A stretch of 26,169 nucleotides of DNA from CAZUVQ01 sp964623915 (GTDB taxonomy: Bacteria > Bacillota > Clostridia > UMGS1883 > UMGS1540), in the NCBI GenBank assembly GCA_964623915.1, contig CAZUVQ010000011.1:1-26169 (forward strand). The letters are read 5' to 3'. A program made the translations under genes and the position numbers. Positions within the stretch are counted from its first letter, which is position 1. Every line of letters starts with the position of its first letter. Below the pieces are notes generated by a model. The model was not told the origin of the DNA. It searched no databases and worked only from the letters and a program-made list of their open reading frames with translations. This document shows, in pieces, positions 16,099 to 25,917 of the stretch.

Positions 16099-16377
16099 AT
16101 GTCATATAAGTATTCGCAATACTATCAAGCTGAAATAAAAACCTCGGATAACGGTATAATTACCGTATCTGTAATGCATTACGGAGAATATAGTTTCATG
16201 AATGAAGCCTATGATTTTTTGTTCGAATGGATTGAAGAAAACGGATATCGAATACGAAATAAAAGTATATTAAGTGCACATCGCAATGTTCATGAAACGT
16301 ATATAAGGGATTGCACTAACTCGCAGCATAAAGAAGAATTTCAAACAAAATTAGAAGTTGAAATAGAAAAAAAGTGA
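16099..16377 (+). CDS. Stand-alone GyrI-like (SHS2) half-domain protein
   Basis: This 92-residue protein is homologous to the second half of the effector domain of the upstream regulator. Over the 31-residue core starting at TVSVMHYGEY against VISVMHKGSY, 15 positions are identical, including SVMH, G, Y, EAY, F and ENGY. The alignment continues without gaps through HETYIRD against REIYWKS to the last strand (KLEVEI against ELQIPI). No DNA-binding domain, signal peptide or membrane segment is present. GAGGG (16086-16090) is 8 bases before ATG. It is the first gene of the MerR-type promoter and 33 bases before the giant SLH gene. It could bind the inducer, dimerise with itself or cap the regulator's effector domain; all of these are inference. 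Confidence 0.75.
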   Translation: MSYKYSQYYQAEIKTSDNGIITVSVMHYGEYSFMNEAYDFLFEWIEENGYRIRNKSILSAHRNVHETYIRDCTNSQHKEEFQTKLEVEIEKK

Positions 16378-16410
16378 TTTATTAATATTTTTTTAGGGGG
16401 AATATATAAA

Positions 16411-19400
16411 GTGAAAACAAAATTTTTAGCGTTATTTCTAAGTTTGGCAATGCTCTTTACTTGTATGCCTATTTCTGCGTTTGCACAAGATGACAGAACA
16501 CGAGATGCGGTAATTGCTGCTCTGGCAGGGGAATACGGCAGTGAAAAGGCTGAGCAAATTTTCGATACTATGCGAGATATGGGGATTATTGATGAAAACG
16601 GAAACCGTATCATTCACAAAATCGAGATGGACGGCAAGGAATACACATTGGAACAAATAAAGGAAATCATAAGCTCCCCTGATGTTGACCTTTCAAAAGA
16701 GGTCAAGGTTGATGATGATGTAATTACCCTTGCTGTAATAAATGATATGCTCAAATATGAAGAGTTCTTGAATTATGTTGACGAGAATTTTGTCAATAAT
16801 GATATTGAATTAACTGACGAGCATTTAGCCGGCTTATCAAGCCTTGAAAATCAGATAAAAACAAGCGGAATCGGTTTTCAGACTATGAATACGGGCATGA
16901 CTTATGAAAACGGATACAGGCATGACGTATATGTCAAAGCAACTGTTTCAGAAACAACAGAAGGACAAGTTGATTTTGAGCTTTATGACGCATCGGGTAA
17001 GCTGACTGTTGCGTTGCCCTATGATATTAGCTTTAACTATAAAACTATTGATGGCTCTGCGGAGGCGGACACACAATATACATCAAAAACAGGCAACTTA
17101 ACCTTTGTAAAAAATCAGACGCCCACCGCAAAAACGGTCAGCGTCACCATTTTGGATAAAACAGAAAACAACCATGCAGACAAGCGCTGGAACGGCAACA
17201 AGACGTTTTTTCTCTATTGTTACGGCATCAGAAATGCCTCGTTTGAGGGCGACAAACGGACATGCTCCTTTGCTCTTAATGTGTACAAGGCATATGATTA
17301 TGAAAAATACAAGGGTGACAATCTGCACAATTGGGATTGGATGGGATGGACGCATCTTGAAAAAGCTACTACAAAGCTAACTTGTTATATGAGCGATGCA
17401 GTGAAGTATGCGTTTGAGGACGGAATGATTGGCGGGCTGAAAGGGCTACTGTCGTATGACTTCGGCACAGCAAATGCTAATGAGTATGGATTTCATACTT
17501 ATTTCATAAATTATTTTTTTGTAAGGCCTGTTCAGGGTGATGATATTGTCCGCAGTGAAGACAGCGCTTTAAACAGTTGGAAGGTCTATTTCAATCAAGG
17601 AAATCATGCTGTCAAATTTGCGAAAGTCGAATTTGCAACGGAATTTAATTCGGAACAGATAGAGGCTCTTCGAGCCGGCGGAACTCCAATGGTATTAACC
17701 AGTATCTATCAGGTGGAGCTTGACGGAGATGGTGGTGCTGATTGGAGCTGGCGCTCAACCAACGGTGTTTATTTTGATCCATCTGATTTAGTGTATATTT
17801 CCAGACAAAGGCAAATCTATGCAGACCCGAACAAGCCGGAAACAGTAGCGCCTCAGGTTGAAAGCGTTACGGCGCCTGACGAAACATTTATTTCAGGTGA
17901 CATACTCCCGGTTACCGTGGGATTTTCCGAGCCGATTGTTGTAACAAGTGATATTACTCTGTCGTTAAAAAACGGAGCATCTACTTATGAGCTTTCACCA
18001 ATTGAAAATGAAATAGACACAACATCAAAATATGTTACATTTTTATATGAAGTGCCTGAAAAGCCTGCTCTTAAAATCCATGCGACAGCTGTTTCAGGCG
18101 CAAAGGATATAGCGGAAAATGAACAAACTGCTTTTGCAGAGCAAGATATTGAATTAGCCCCAACATTGGAGCTTGACAATGCTAAAAGCATAACAGGAAT
18201 TGAACTTTCACCCAATACCTCATTACCAAAGGAAATTGTTGATATAACTGTAAACCTTTTCACAGGCGCAGGCGCGGTTGACCAAAATGCATGGCTGACA
18301 AGCAATACAACTCCGGTTGACGGCAACACGAATAGTACAAATAAATTGTATGCTTCCATAGACGGCGGCACAACAAAAATCCCGCTTGATTATACGGGAG
18401 AGGACCAAAGTAAGCTTACGGGCAGCTTTGTAGCACCCGATAATATCAGCGGGAGTGCTAAGAACTATCAGGTCGAGCTGTTTATGGATATTGGCACGAC
18501 AACCGCAAATTTTGTGCCTGTCATCGGCAAAAAAGCGGATTTAACTGTTAATACCGTTGTTGTGGCAAATTCAGAGGATATAAGCTTCAACTATCCCAAC
18601 ACACCGTCAGGGCAGGAAAAAACTTTATATTTAGGTGAAACAATCAATCTTGGTTATACATACAGCGGAAATGCCACCTATCAAACAGCTGATGACTTTA
18701 CATGGGTCTCCTCTGATAATGCAGTTGCAACCATCGACCCTGCAACCGGCTTGGTAACTCCAATTTCTTTGGGCAATGTAACCTTTACACTACAAAACCT
18801 TAACGGAGGAGCAGGTACGACTATAAAAACAACAGATGCTTATACCATAAAGGCAGGAGGACCTCCGAAAATATCAACAGGCACGGCTCTTACAAAATGG
18901 AAGGAAGCGGTGCAAATCCGCTGGAGCAGTAATATTACATATAAAAATCAAAATGATGTAAGCCCTCCTTTAGAGGATACATATTATAATATCAGCCTTT
19001 ATGAGGGGAGCTTTACATGGGATAATTTACCGCAAACACCTTTGCAAACATATCAATCATCAACAAATGCAAGCACTGCCGAAATACCGACGGGTATATT
19101 GGCGGTTCCGTCGGCAAATGCCGCGACACCTGCATATACCGTAAAAATATCCGCAGTCTTTGAAGGTGTGGAGTATTCGGCGTTAGGTTATATTATAGTT
19201 TCAATGCCCCCCGCAACAGTAACTATAGCACGTCCCCAAAACTATTCGGTGCTTGATACGCAAGGCGCGACGACCGTAACGTGGAATACGGGCAACACTG
19301 ATGAAACAAACGGATACAGCTTTAAAGCTGAGGTCGTAAAAAACGGGGTTTCCATCGGAACGTCAACCGATATAAATGGAAGCATTCCGATTACCTATGA

Positions 19401-22400
19401 AGATGTAACAGGAAGGCTGAAGGACGTTTATACAATCAAGGCACAGGTTAAGAATAATGTAGATGATACTTGGAGCTATGATTCATATATCTTTAATGTG
19501 TATGATGCTCAGGCATTGAAAATCTTTGTTGACGGTCAAAATCAAAATTCTATTACAATGAGCAACAGAGATTATATCAAAAACCTTTCGTCTGCTGATA
19601 TTGTGGCACTAAGCAGAAATATATTTCTTAAAAATACACTTGGAATAAACTATAAGGAATATGAGTACGGTGCGATTTCAGATCAGATTGAATGGAAGTC
19701 GGACGACAGCAGCACCGCAAGCGTCAATTACGAGCGCGGCGGTGAATACAGGAATATTGAGGAATATACGCAAACCTCTTATATGCCAAACACCGATTTT
19801 ATTCTTGCGGGACATAATAACGGGGAGACGACAATTAGTGCAACTCATAAATTCACGCAGATGAAGCGTGAATTGGGAGTTACTGTAGAGACCTTAAAGG
19901 ACAGGTTGTATTTGTTCCAGTTTATGCCTCGGGTGGCTACTACATTTACTTACAAAAATTCTAACGGTCAGACAGTAACAGTCACATCAGATGAAGACGG
20001 AGCTTTAGCAATTTACGAGGAAAACGGCATACAGGGTGATGTGAAGTTAAGAAGTGAAGCTAATGAACAGGTTTATATGGGAACAATTTATGATTATAAT
20101 TTGTCGTCAGGTGAGAAAAACGGAGCTAAAAATGAATTGTATCCCATAAACAACTTTGTGCTTCGCAAAGCTGCTATTGTTGACCTGTATTTTAAATTAC
20201 CTGACTGCAGCGCATACAGAGGTGATTTTGTTGTAAATGGCGGTGTCTATAAAAACGGAAATTACTGTCAGACAGCAGGTATAACAAATAGAATCACTCC
20301 TGATAATGCAGGACATTATAAATTTGAATTCGACATAACCAAATTCTGGTCGGCAGAGGCAGGGGAAACATCATCAGATACTGTTGATGCAACAGATAAA
20401 CTGCAATACATATTTGAACTGACTTTCGGCGACAGCTACGAGCCTATGCTTGTTAAGATGTCAGGGAATTTATCGGATAACGAACTTGTGGAATTTGGGG
20501 AGAGCACAATAATTTTAAGACCGACAACAAATGAAACTAAAAACAAACCGGTTTTATTCTCGCAAACCTTGAATCGCTTTAAAAGCAGCGGCAGGGTTGA
20601 TGAGTTAATAAATGAAACAGGAAATGTTGGGCTGACAATCCAAACACCAAAGGCGGATATCGACACAACTGTTCTGTGGTGGGGCAAGCCGACTACAGAC
20701 GCCAACGGCTATGTAAAGCTTTACAATGAAAATGGTGTGGAAATCAGCGGTCAAACCTATAAAACCTTTAAATATCCTTTCGGCACAATGCTTGTTACGG
20801 AAAACAAGCTGCCGCTTAGCAGCAGTAATATCTGGGTAGATAAAAAAGGGAAAGGCAAGGTTACAACAAAGCTGTATGATAATGCAGGGACAATGATTAA
20901 AGGCGTAAATATGCCGTACACCGTGCGTAATTTGCTAAGTGTGCGGAATGTTACGACGGAACCCGATGTTGCGTCCGGTTTTCAAGCAGACCTAAAAACC
21001 TTTATGAGCTCCACTTCCTTGGCAGGGGATAAAAGTGACGATTTTGTTGGTTTAGGGCTTGGCTTTTTGGATAGTATCACCTTCGGTACAGATAACTGTG
21101 CTCTAATATTTGCGGCAACAAAAGATCCAACTGTATTTAACGGCATTATCCGTATTAATGTGGGGGAAGATGTGATGGGTGGTCCCACCGAGGACGGATT
21201 TTCCTTATCGGTTGCAAGCGATGAGGACAGCAATAACTTCAAAGAATTGCAAAGCAATTCCGGACCTAAAACCTTCGAGGTATCCAAATTGCTTAAAGGT
21301 AAAAAAGGCGGTGAAATAAAATATCAGGTTGGTGGATATTTTGCTGTTCGTATCATGTATAATTCCGAAAAGGAAAAGTGGGAGATTGCATCTATCGGCG
21401 GTGGAATAAGAGCGGGAGTCGGAGCCTCCTATAACTGGAAAAAGAATGCCTCAGTAGGCCCGATTCCCGTCACAGCTGAGCTTGAAGTGGGAGCAGCCGT
21501 GAGGGTGGATTTTGATACGCATATCCTCTATGAACCATTGATGGTAGACGAAGAATACTATGAATGGACGGATGAAAATCAAAAATATGTAAATGATTAT
21601 TTAACAAACCTTCGCATTTATGCTTATATGTATGCTTTTGGCGGTGTGGGATTTGACTTCTCAATTGTTGCCTTGAAAATCGGTGTTTTCGGACAGGTTG
21701 AGTTTGAAAGCAATAATAAATTTCTAAACCGTCCATATTTGGCAGACGAGACAAAACGAACATTGGAAGGACAGAGTATAACGCTGAGCGGTCAAACAGG
21801 GATTAAGTTCTTGGCTAAGTTCTTATTTATTGAATACCAAAAAACACTTGCATCCATAGGCTTTAGCAAAACATGGACATATAATAACTGGGACGACATT
21901 GAAGACTACTGGGAGGCAACAACGGGTGATATGATAACGCCGATGAGTATGGGTTTAGCGGCGCAAATGTATGCTAATTCCATAGGAGCAGATATGATGG
22001 AAATATCCTCTGCGCCTAAAATTGAAAGCAGAAGATATTTAAGCGAATACAACAGAGTGTGGAATATGGTATCTTCTGATTCGGGCGGCATAAATCTGTT
22101 TTCCATAGACGAGGTTAATTTAGCTCCGTCGACGCTGCAATCAAATGCGTATCCTTACGCAAATCCATTGGTTTCGGATGATGGTGAAATGTTTATTTAT
22201 CTTTCCGATAATAACAGCGAAAGCGTTTGGGATACAAAAGCAAGCTTTGCACAAAAAAATGCAGGCAAATATGCTGATATGGGGGCTATCGACAGCAGTA
22301 ACGGATTTGGTGATTCAGTTGTTTCATTTGACGGAAACAAAAGCTTTGCAGCGGCTGCATGGGTACGTCAGTGTGAAAAAATAGACAAGGATGCAGGCGA

Positions 22401-25400
22401 TGAAATCAACACATCGGATATTGCGATAATGACAAACGGCACTGAAATCATGACAGCTGTGTATAACGGTACAAATTGGGTTACTGAGAGGTTAACCGAT
22501 AACAATACACCTGATTTAGCACCGCAGATTGCATCAAACGGAAATAAAGCTATCGTTGCATGGCGCAGCGTTTATTCTACCGATGCGGCAATGCCTACTG
22601 AATTTCAAGGAAAGGATACTGTTTTATACAGGATTTTTGACGGAGCAGCGTGGGGAGCAGTTAAGACATTGTATAACGGTATCTCAGGTTCTGTGATGGG
22701 AATATCCGCTGAAATGCTGCCGGACGGAACAGCACTTGTCTCATATGTAATTGACACTTCAAATGAAAATATAATTGATAATTATGAAATTGTTTATGCG
22801 GCTGTCAGGGCGGATGGTGAAATCATCAGCAATATCCGTTTGACAAACGATGATTATTTAGACGAGAATCCGCAAATTACTTCTGTGAATTTTGGGGATT
22901 TGGAAAATCCTGACTATCGTTTTGTTCTTGGGTGGCACAGGCAGGATGAAGACGGTTCAGACATCCGTCTTGCCACAATAAATAACAACGGTGATTTATT
23001 AGCTGATTTTACTGATAGCTTAAAAACCGTTACAGCTAACGGGAACAGTTCAGTAGGCAGTAACTTTAAATTTGCCAAAGGCGCACAGAGTGTTGATGAT
23101 TTATCAATTTTATGGACAGAGCGAAGCAGTGATAACAAAGACACAATAAAAGCAATTAAATTTATTCGTGAAGGTGATTTGGTTTATACCTCAGCAGCAA
23201 TTGATGTTGCGGCGATGCCTGCAAAAACACTTGCAGACCACTTTGATACATATATTTCCGACCGGACGGATTTTGAAGTGAAGGCTGTTATTTTAGGAAC
23301 GGAATATAAAGAAGAAAAAGATACTATCATTGATGACAGCGGTAATGAAATACCGGTTCCAAAGAGTGAGTGCAAGCTGTTTACGGCAACGGAAAGCTAT
23401 CAGAACAAAGCGGAAATAACAAATGTAGATTTTAACATTGCTGAGATCAAGTGCGGATTTACCATGCCAATTACCTTCACAGTAGAAAACAAGGGCTTTG
23501 AAGTAATTGATGAGGTTGATATAAACTGTGGCGGTTTACATGAATTTAATGGCTTCAGGCTATATCCGGGTGCAAGCAAGACCGTTGTTGTAGATTATAA
23601 TGTTCCCGAAGTTCCCGAAAATATTGTTGATATTAGCTATTCGGGAGAAGCAACTTTTGAATCCGATACAAAGGTTGCCATGATAGGTGATGAAATCAAG
23701 CTTACCGTTCCTGACCTTGGTATTGGGAAAATAACCACAGTTAAAGAAGAAGACGGTTTGCGTGAATTTTCTGTTCCGCTATATAATATAAGTGATTATA
23801 AGCTCAAAAACAGTGGCAAAAAGGTTGTTTTATCAGTATATACTGATACTTCTGATGCCCGTTCAACTGAAGTCGCATCAATTGAAATTACCGACAATGA
23901 TAAGCTTGAAATGATTGATGACGGTGCATATCTCGAAAAAATCGCCTTTGATTTAAAAGCATATCTTAATAGTACGGAAATACCGAAAAATGGTGTAACC
24001 CTGTTTGTAAAAGCAATTGTGCAAGACGGAAATACAGAGGTTGAGGAATTTATTGATAACAATAATAGTACTCAGGTTTTATGCGAAAATCTTCAATCAC
24101 GAAACAACGGCAATCAATTCAAGATTGATGTAGAGCAATCCAACGATACTGTTACAACCGCAGTTTTGAGTTTGCAAAACCTTACTATGGGGCAAACGCA
24201 AAACGGTAATGTTGCAGTTAATTTACTTGATAAAAACGGCCGTATTATCGAAACGCAATTTTTATCAAATACGGCGGAAGAGCTTGTGAATTTGGGTTCA
24301 GAGGGGAAAACGCAAAAAATATTTACATTTAATTCTCTCGGCGCAGATGTGGAAAGCTATTATTTCACCGCAACCGCAGATGATATGAACAGTGATTTGC
24401 AGAAATTGGCGCTGAGCGGAACAGAAATTGTATTTAGCAAAGACACATTAGAGTATTCACTGACATCGAATTCAAAAAACACGAATTTAACCGCAATATC
24501 TGCAAACCCAAATGCAACGGTAAAGATTAACGATAAAGACTCTACGCTGAAAGAGGCTGTCGGCGGAATAAGCTGTACATTGCCTTTGGAAGACGGTACG
24601 AATGAATTTACTGTTATCGTTACACCGAACGGTGAAGGTGCATCGGCAAAAACCTATAAAGTAACTGTTAATTATTCAAAAAACACAGGCGGAAAGGTGA
24701 CGTTGTCTGCACCGACAGGTTGGGTAAACAGCAGTGAAACAGAGGTTACAATCAATAGTGAAGAACTTACTGACTTTATCCCTGTTGGTTTTGAATATCG
24801 AATTAGTAACGGAGATTGGGTAAAAAATGATGCCTATACAGGAGGAGAAGCTACTGTTGTAAGTATGAATGAGGATGGGATTTATGTTGTAGCTGCAAGA
24901 CTTTATAATGAGGATGGCTATTATTTGGACGCAGATAGTATCACAATCCAAATGGATAAAACCCTGCCAATACTATCTGACGATGCTATTGATGTTACAA
25001 AAAGCAACGGAAATTATGTAGTTACAGTGACTTCAACAGATAATCTAAGCGGAGTAAAATCAGTTACTGCAAAGGATGATGAAGGAACAGAGTATCCAAT
25101 GACACTTGCGGAAAACAATATCTATCGCACAGAAATTCCGGTCTTTTACGGTACACTGACTGTTTCAGTCACAGATAATGCCAACAACTCCAATAAAACA
25201 GAAATCAGTCTCAGAAAAATAGAAACAAGCCCCGATAAAATTGAAGCAAACAGCAGAAGCGGTGGCGGAAATAAAAAAAGATTTGCTGTATGGTCAAACC
25301 CTTTCACAGATGTAAGTGAAAATGATTGGTTTTATGATAGTGTGAAGTTTGTAAATGAAGAAGGTTTATTTACAGGAGTTACAAACACACAATTTGCGCC

Positions 25401-25845
25401 AATTGATACCATGACGCGCGCTATGATGGTTACGGCACTTCACCGTTTGGAGGGAAAACCGAAAGCCTCTGCAAGCAAATTTACAGATGTACCAAGCGAT
25501 GAGTGGTTTACAGATGCTGTTGCATGGGCAAGCGAAAACGGAATCGTTAAGGGAATCGGCAACAATGAATTTGCACCAAACAGAGAAATCACTCGTGAAG
25601 AAATGGCTGTGATTATGTATAATTACGCAAAAAGCAAAGGATTAGATGTATCTGCAAAAGGTGATTTAACAAAATTCTCAGATAGTGTTAAAATATCCGC
25701 TTGGGCAAATGAAGCAATAAGCTGGTCAGTAGGTGCTAAACTTATAAGCGGAAAAGGAAACGAAATTTTAGCTCCTAACGAAAATGCAACAAGAGTAGAA
25801 AATGCAGCAATATTGCAAAGATTTATAAACATATTAGTAAAATAA
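16411..25845 (+). CDS. Giant secreted multidomain protein with three SLH domains
   Basis: This 3144-residue protein starts at GTG with AGGGGG (16395-16400). A signal peptide (residues 1-25, cleavage after SAFA) sends it outside. A helical charged segment (26-165) is followed by a Calx-beta-like domain (about 171-295, GSAEADTQYTSKTGNLTF), Ig-like domains including a SbsA-like one (about 490-590) and BIG2-like ones (about 720-810 and 1040-1160), a long glycine-rich beta segment (about 1540-1840), a beta-propeller-like region with recurring strand-W motifs (about 1907-2256), CARDB-like domains (about 2334-2560), a cadherin-like domain (about 2665-2758), Ig-like repeats, and three SLH domains (about 2963-3020, 3022-3080, 3084-3144) that keep TRAM, TREE and TRVE versions of the wall-polymer-binding motif. 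No LPxTG sorting signal is present, so anchoring to secondary cell-wall polymer by SLH is expected. No enzymatic domain was recognised; adhesion or binding is inferred. Confidence 0.88.
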   Translation: MKTKFLALFLSLAMLFTCMPISAFAQDDRTRDAVIAALAGEYGSEKAEQIFDTMRDMGIIDENGNRIIHKIEMDGKEYTLEQIKEIISSPDVDLSKEVKVDDDVITLAVINDMLKYEEFLNYVDENFVNNDIELTDEHLAGLSSLENQIKTSGIGFQTMNTGMTYENGYRHDVYVKATVSETTEGQVDFELYDASGKLTVALPYDISFNYKTIDGSAEADTQYTSKTGNLTFVKNQTPTAKTVSVTILDKTENNHADKRWNGNKTFFLYCYGIRNASFEGDKRTCSFALNVYKAYDYEKYKGDNLHNWDWMGWTHLEKATTKLTCYMSDAVKYAFEDGMIGGLKGLLSYDFGTANANEYGFHTYFINYFFVRPVQGDDIVRSEDSALNSWKVYFNQGNHAVKFAKVEFATEFNSEQIEALRAGGTPMVLTSIYQVELDGDGGADWSWRSTNGVYFDPSDLVYISRQRQIYADPNKPETVAPQVESVTAPDETFISGDILPVTVGFSEPIVVTSDITLSLKNGASTYELSPIENEIDTTSKYVTFLYEVPEKPALKIHATAVSGAKDIAENEQTAFAEQDIELAPTLELDNAKSITGIELSPNTSLPKEIVDITVNLFTGAGAVDQNAWLTSNTTPVDGNTNSTNKLYASIDGGTTKIPLDYTGEDQSKLTGSFVAPDNISGSAKNYQVELFMDIGTTTANFVPVIGKKADLTVNTVVVANSEDISFNYPNTPSGQEKTLYLGETINLGYTYSGNATYQTADDFTWVSSDNAVATIDPATGLVTPISLGNVTFTLQNLNGGAGTTIKTTDAYTIKAGGPPKISTGTALTKWKEAVQIRWSSNITYKNQNDVSPPLEDTYYNISLYEGSFTWDNLPQTPLQTYQSSTNASTAEIPTGILAVPSANAATPAYTVKISAVFEGVEYSALGYIIVSMPPATVTIARPQNYSVLDTQGATTVTWNTGNTDETNGYSFKAEVVKNGVSIGTSTDINGSIPITYEDVTGRLKDVYTIKAQVKNNVDDTWSYDSYIFNVYDAQALKIFVDGQNQNSITMSNRDYIKNLSSADIVALSRNIFLKNTLGINYKEYEYGAISDQIEWKSDDSSTASVNYERGGEYRNIEEYTQTSYMPNTDFILAGHNNGETTISATHKFTQMKRELGVTVETLKDRLYLFQFMPRVATTFTYKNSNGQTVTVTSDEDGALAIYEENGIQGDVKLRSEANEQVYMGTIYDYNLSSGEKNGAKNELYPINNFVLRKAAIVDLYFKLPDCSAYRGDFVVNGGVYKNGNYCQTAGITNRITPDNAGHYKFEFDITKFWSAEAGETSSDTVDATDKLQYIFELTFGDSYEPMLVKMSGNLSDNELVEFGESTIILRPTTNETKNKPVLFSQTLNRFKSSGRVDELINETGNVGLTIQTPKADIDTTVLWWGKPTTDANGYVKLYNENGVEISGQTYKTFKYPFGTMLVTENKLPLSSSNIWVDKKGKGKVTTKLYDNAGTMIKGVNMPYTVRNLLSVRNVTTEPDVASGFQADLKTFMSSTSLAGDKSDDFVGLGLGFLDSITFGTDNCALIFAATKDPTVFNGIIRINVGEDVMGGPTEDGFSLSVASDEDSNNFKELQSNSGPKTFEVSKLLKGKKGGEIKYQVGGYFAVRIMYNSEKEKWEIASIGGGIRAGVGASYNWKKNASVGPIPVTAELEVGAAVRVDFDTHILYEPLMVDEEYYEWTDENQKYVNDYLTNLRIYAYMYAFGGVGFDFSIVALKIGVFGQVEFESNNKFLNRPYLADETKRTLEGQSITLSGQTGIKFLAKFLFIEYQKTLASIGFSKTWTYNNWDDIEDYWEATTGDMITPMSMGLAAQMYANSIGADMMEISSAPKIESRRYLSEYNRVWNMVSSDSGGINLFSIDEVNLAPSTLQSNAYPYANPLVSDDGEMFIYLSDNNSESVWDTKASFAQKNAGKYADMGAIDSSNGFGDSVVSFDGNKSFAAAAWVRQCEKIDKDAGDEINTSDIAIMTNGTEIMTAVYNGTNWVTERLTDNNTPDLAPQIASNGNKAIVAWRSVYSTDAAMPTEFQGKDTVLYRIFDGAAWGAVKTLYNGISGSVMGISAEMLPDGTALVSYVIDTSNENIIDNYEIVYAAVRADGEIISNIRLTNDDYLDENPQITSVNFGDLENPDYRFVLGWHRQDEDGSDIRLATINNNGDLLADFTDSLKTVTANGNSSVGSNFKFAKGAQSVDDLSILWTERSSDNKDTIKAIKFIREGDLVYTSAAIDVAAMPAKTLADHFDTYISDRTDFEVKAVILGTEYKEEKDTIIDDSGNEIPVPKSECKLFTATESYQNKAEITNVDFNIAEIKCGFTMPITFTVENKGFEVIDEVDINCGGLHEFNGFRLYPGASKTVVVDYNVPEVPENIVDISYSGEATFESDTKVAMIGDEIKLTVPDLGIGKITTVKEEDGLREFSVPLYNISDYKLKNSGKKVVLSVYTDTSDARSTEVASIEITDNDKLEMIDDGAYLEKIAFDLKAYLNSTEIPKNGVTLFVKAIVQDGNTEVEEFIDNNNSTQVLCENLQSRNNGNQFKIDVEQSNDTVTTAVLSLQNLTMGQTQNGNVAVNLLDKNGRIIETQFLSNTAEELVNLGSEGKTQKIFTFNSLGADVESYYFTATADDMNSDLQKLALSGTEIVFSKDTLEYSLTSNSKNTNLTAISANPNATVKINDKDSTLKEAVGGISCTLPLEDGTNEFTVIVTPNGEGASAKTYKVTVNYSKNTGGKVTLSAPTGWVNSSETEVTINSEELTDFIPVGFEYRISNGDWVKNDAYTGGEATVVSMNEDGIYVVAARLYNEDGYYLDADSITIQMDKTLPILSDDAIDVTKSNGNYVVTVTSTDNLSGVKSVTAKDDEGTEYPMTLAENNIYRTEIPVFYGTLTVSVTDNANNSNKTEISLRKIETSPDKIEANSRSGGGNKKRFAVWSNPFTDVSENDWFYDSVKFVNEEGLFTGVTNTQFAPIDTMTRAMMVTALHRLEGKPKASASKFTDVPSDEWFTDAVAWASENGIVKGIGNNEFAPNREITREEMAVIMYNYAKSKGLDVSAKGDLTKFSDSVKISAWANEAISWSVGAKLISGKGNEILAPNENATRVENAAILQRFINILVK

Positions 25846-25917
25846 TCTATTGAAAAACAGTTTGTTTAAGAATTAATTGGTATATTATTGAAAGGTTTGA
25901 ATTAATGTAATAAAATT

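Noticed and set aside
21470..21763. Minus-strand ORF within the giant SLH gene
   Set aside because: It lies opposite a clearly coding beta-rich segment and has no features of its own.
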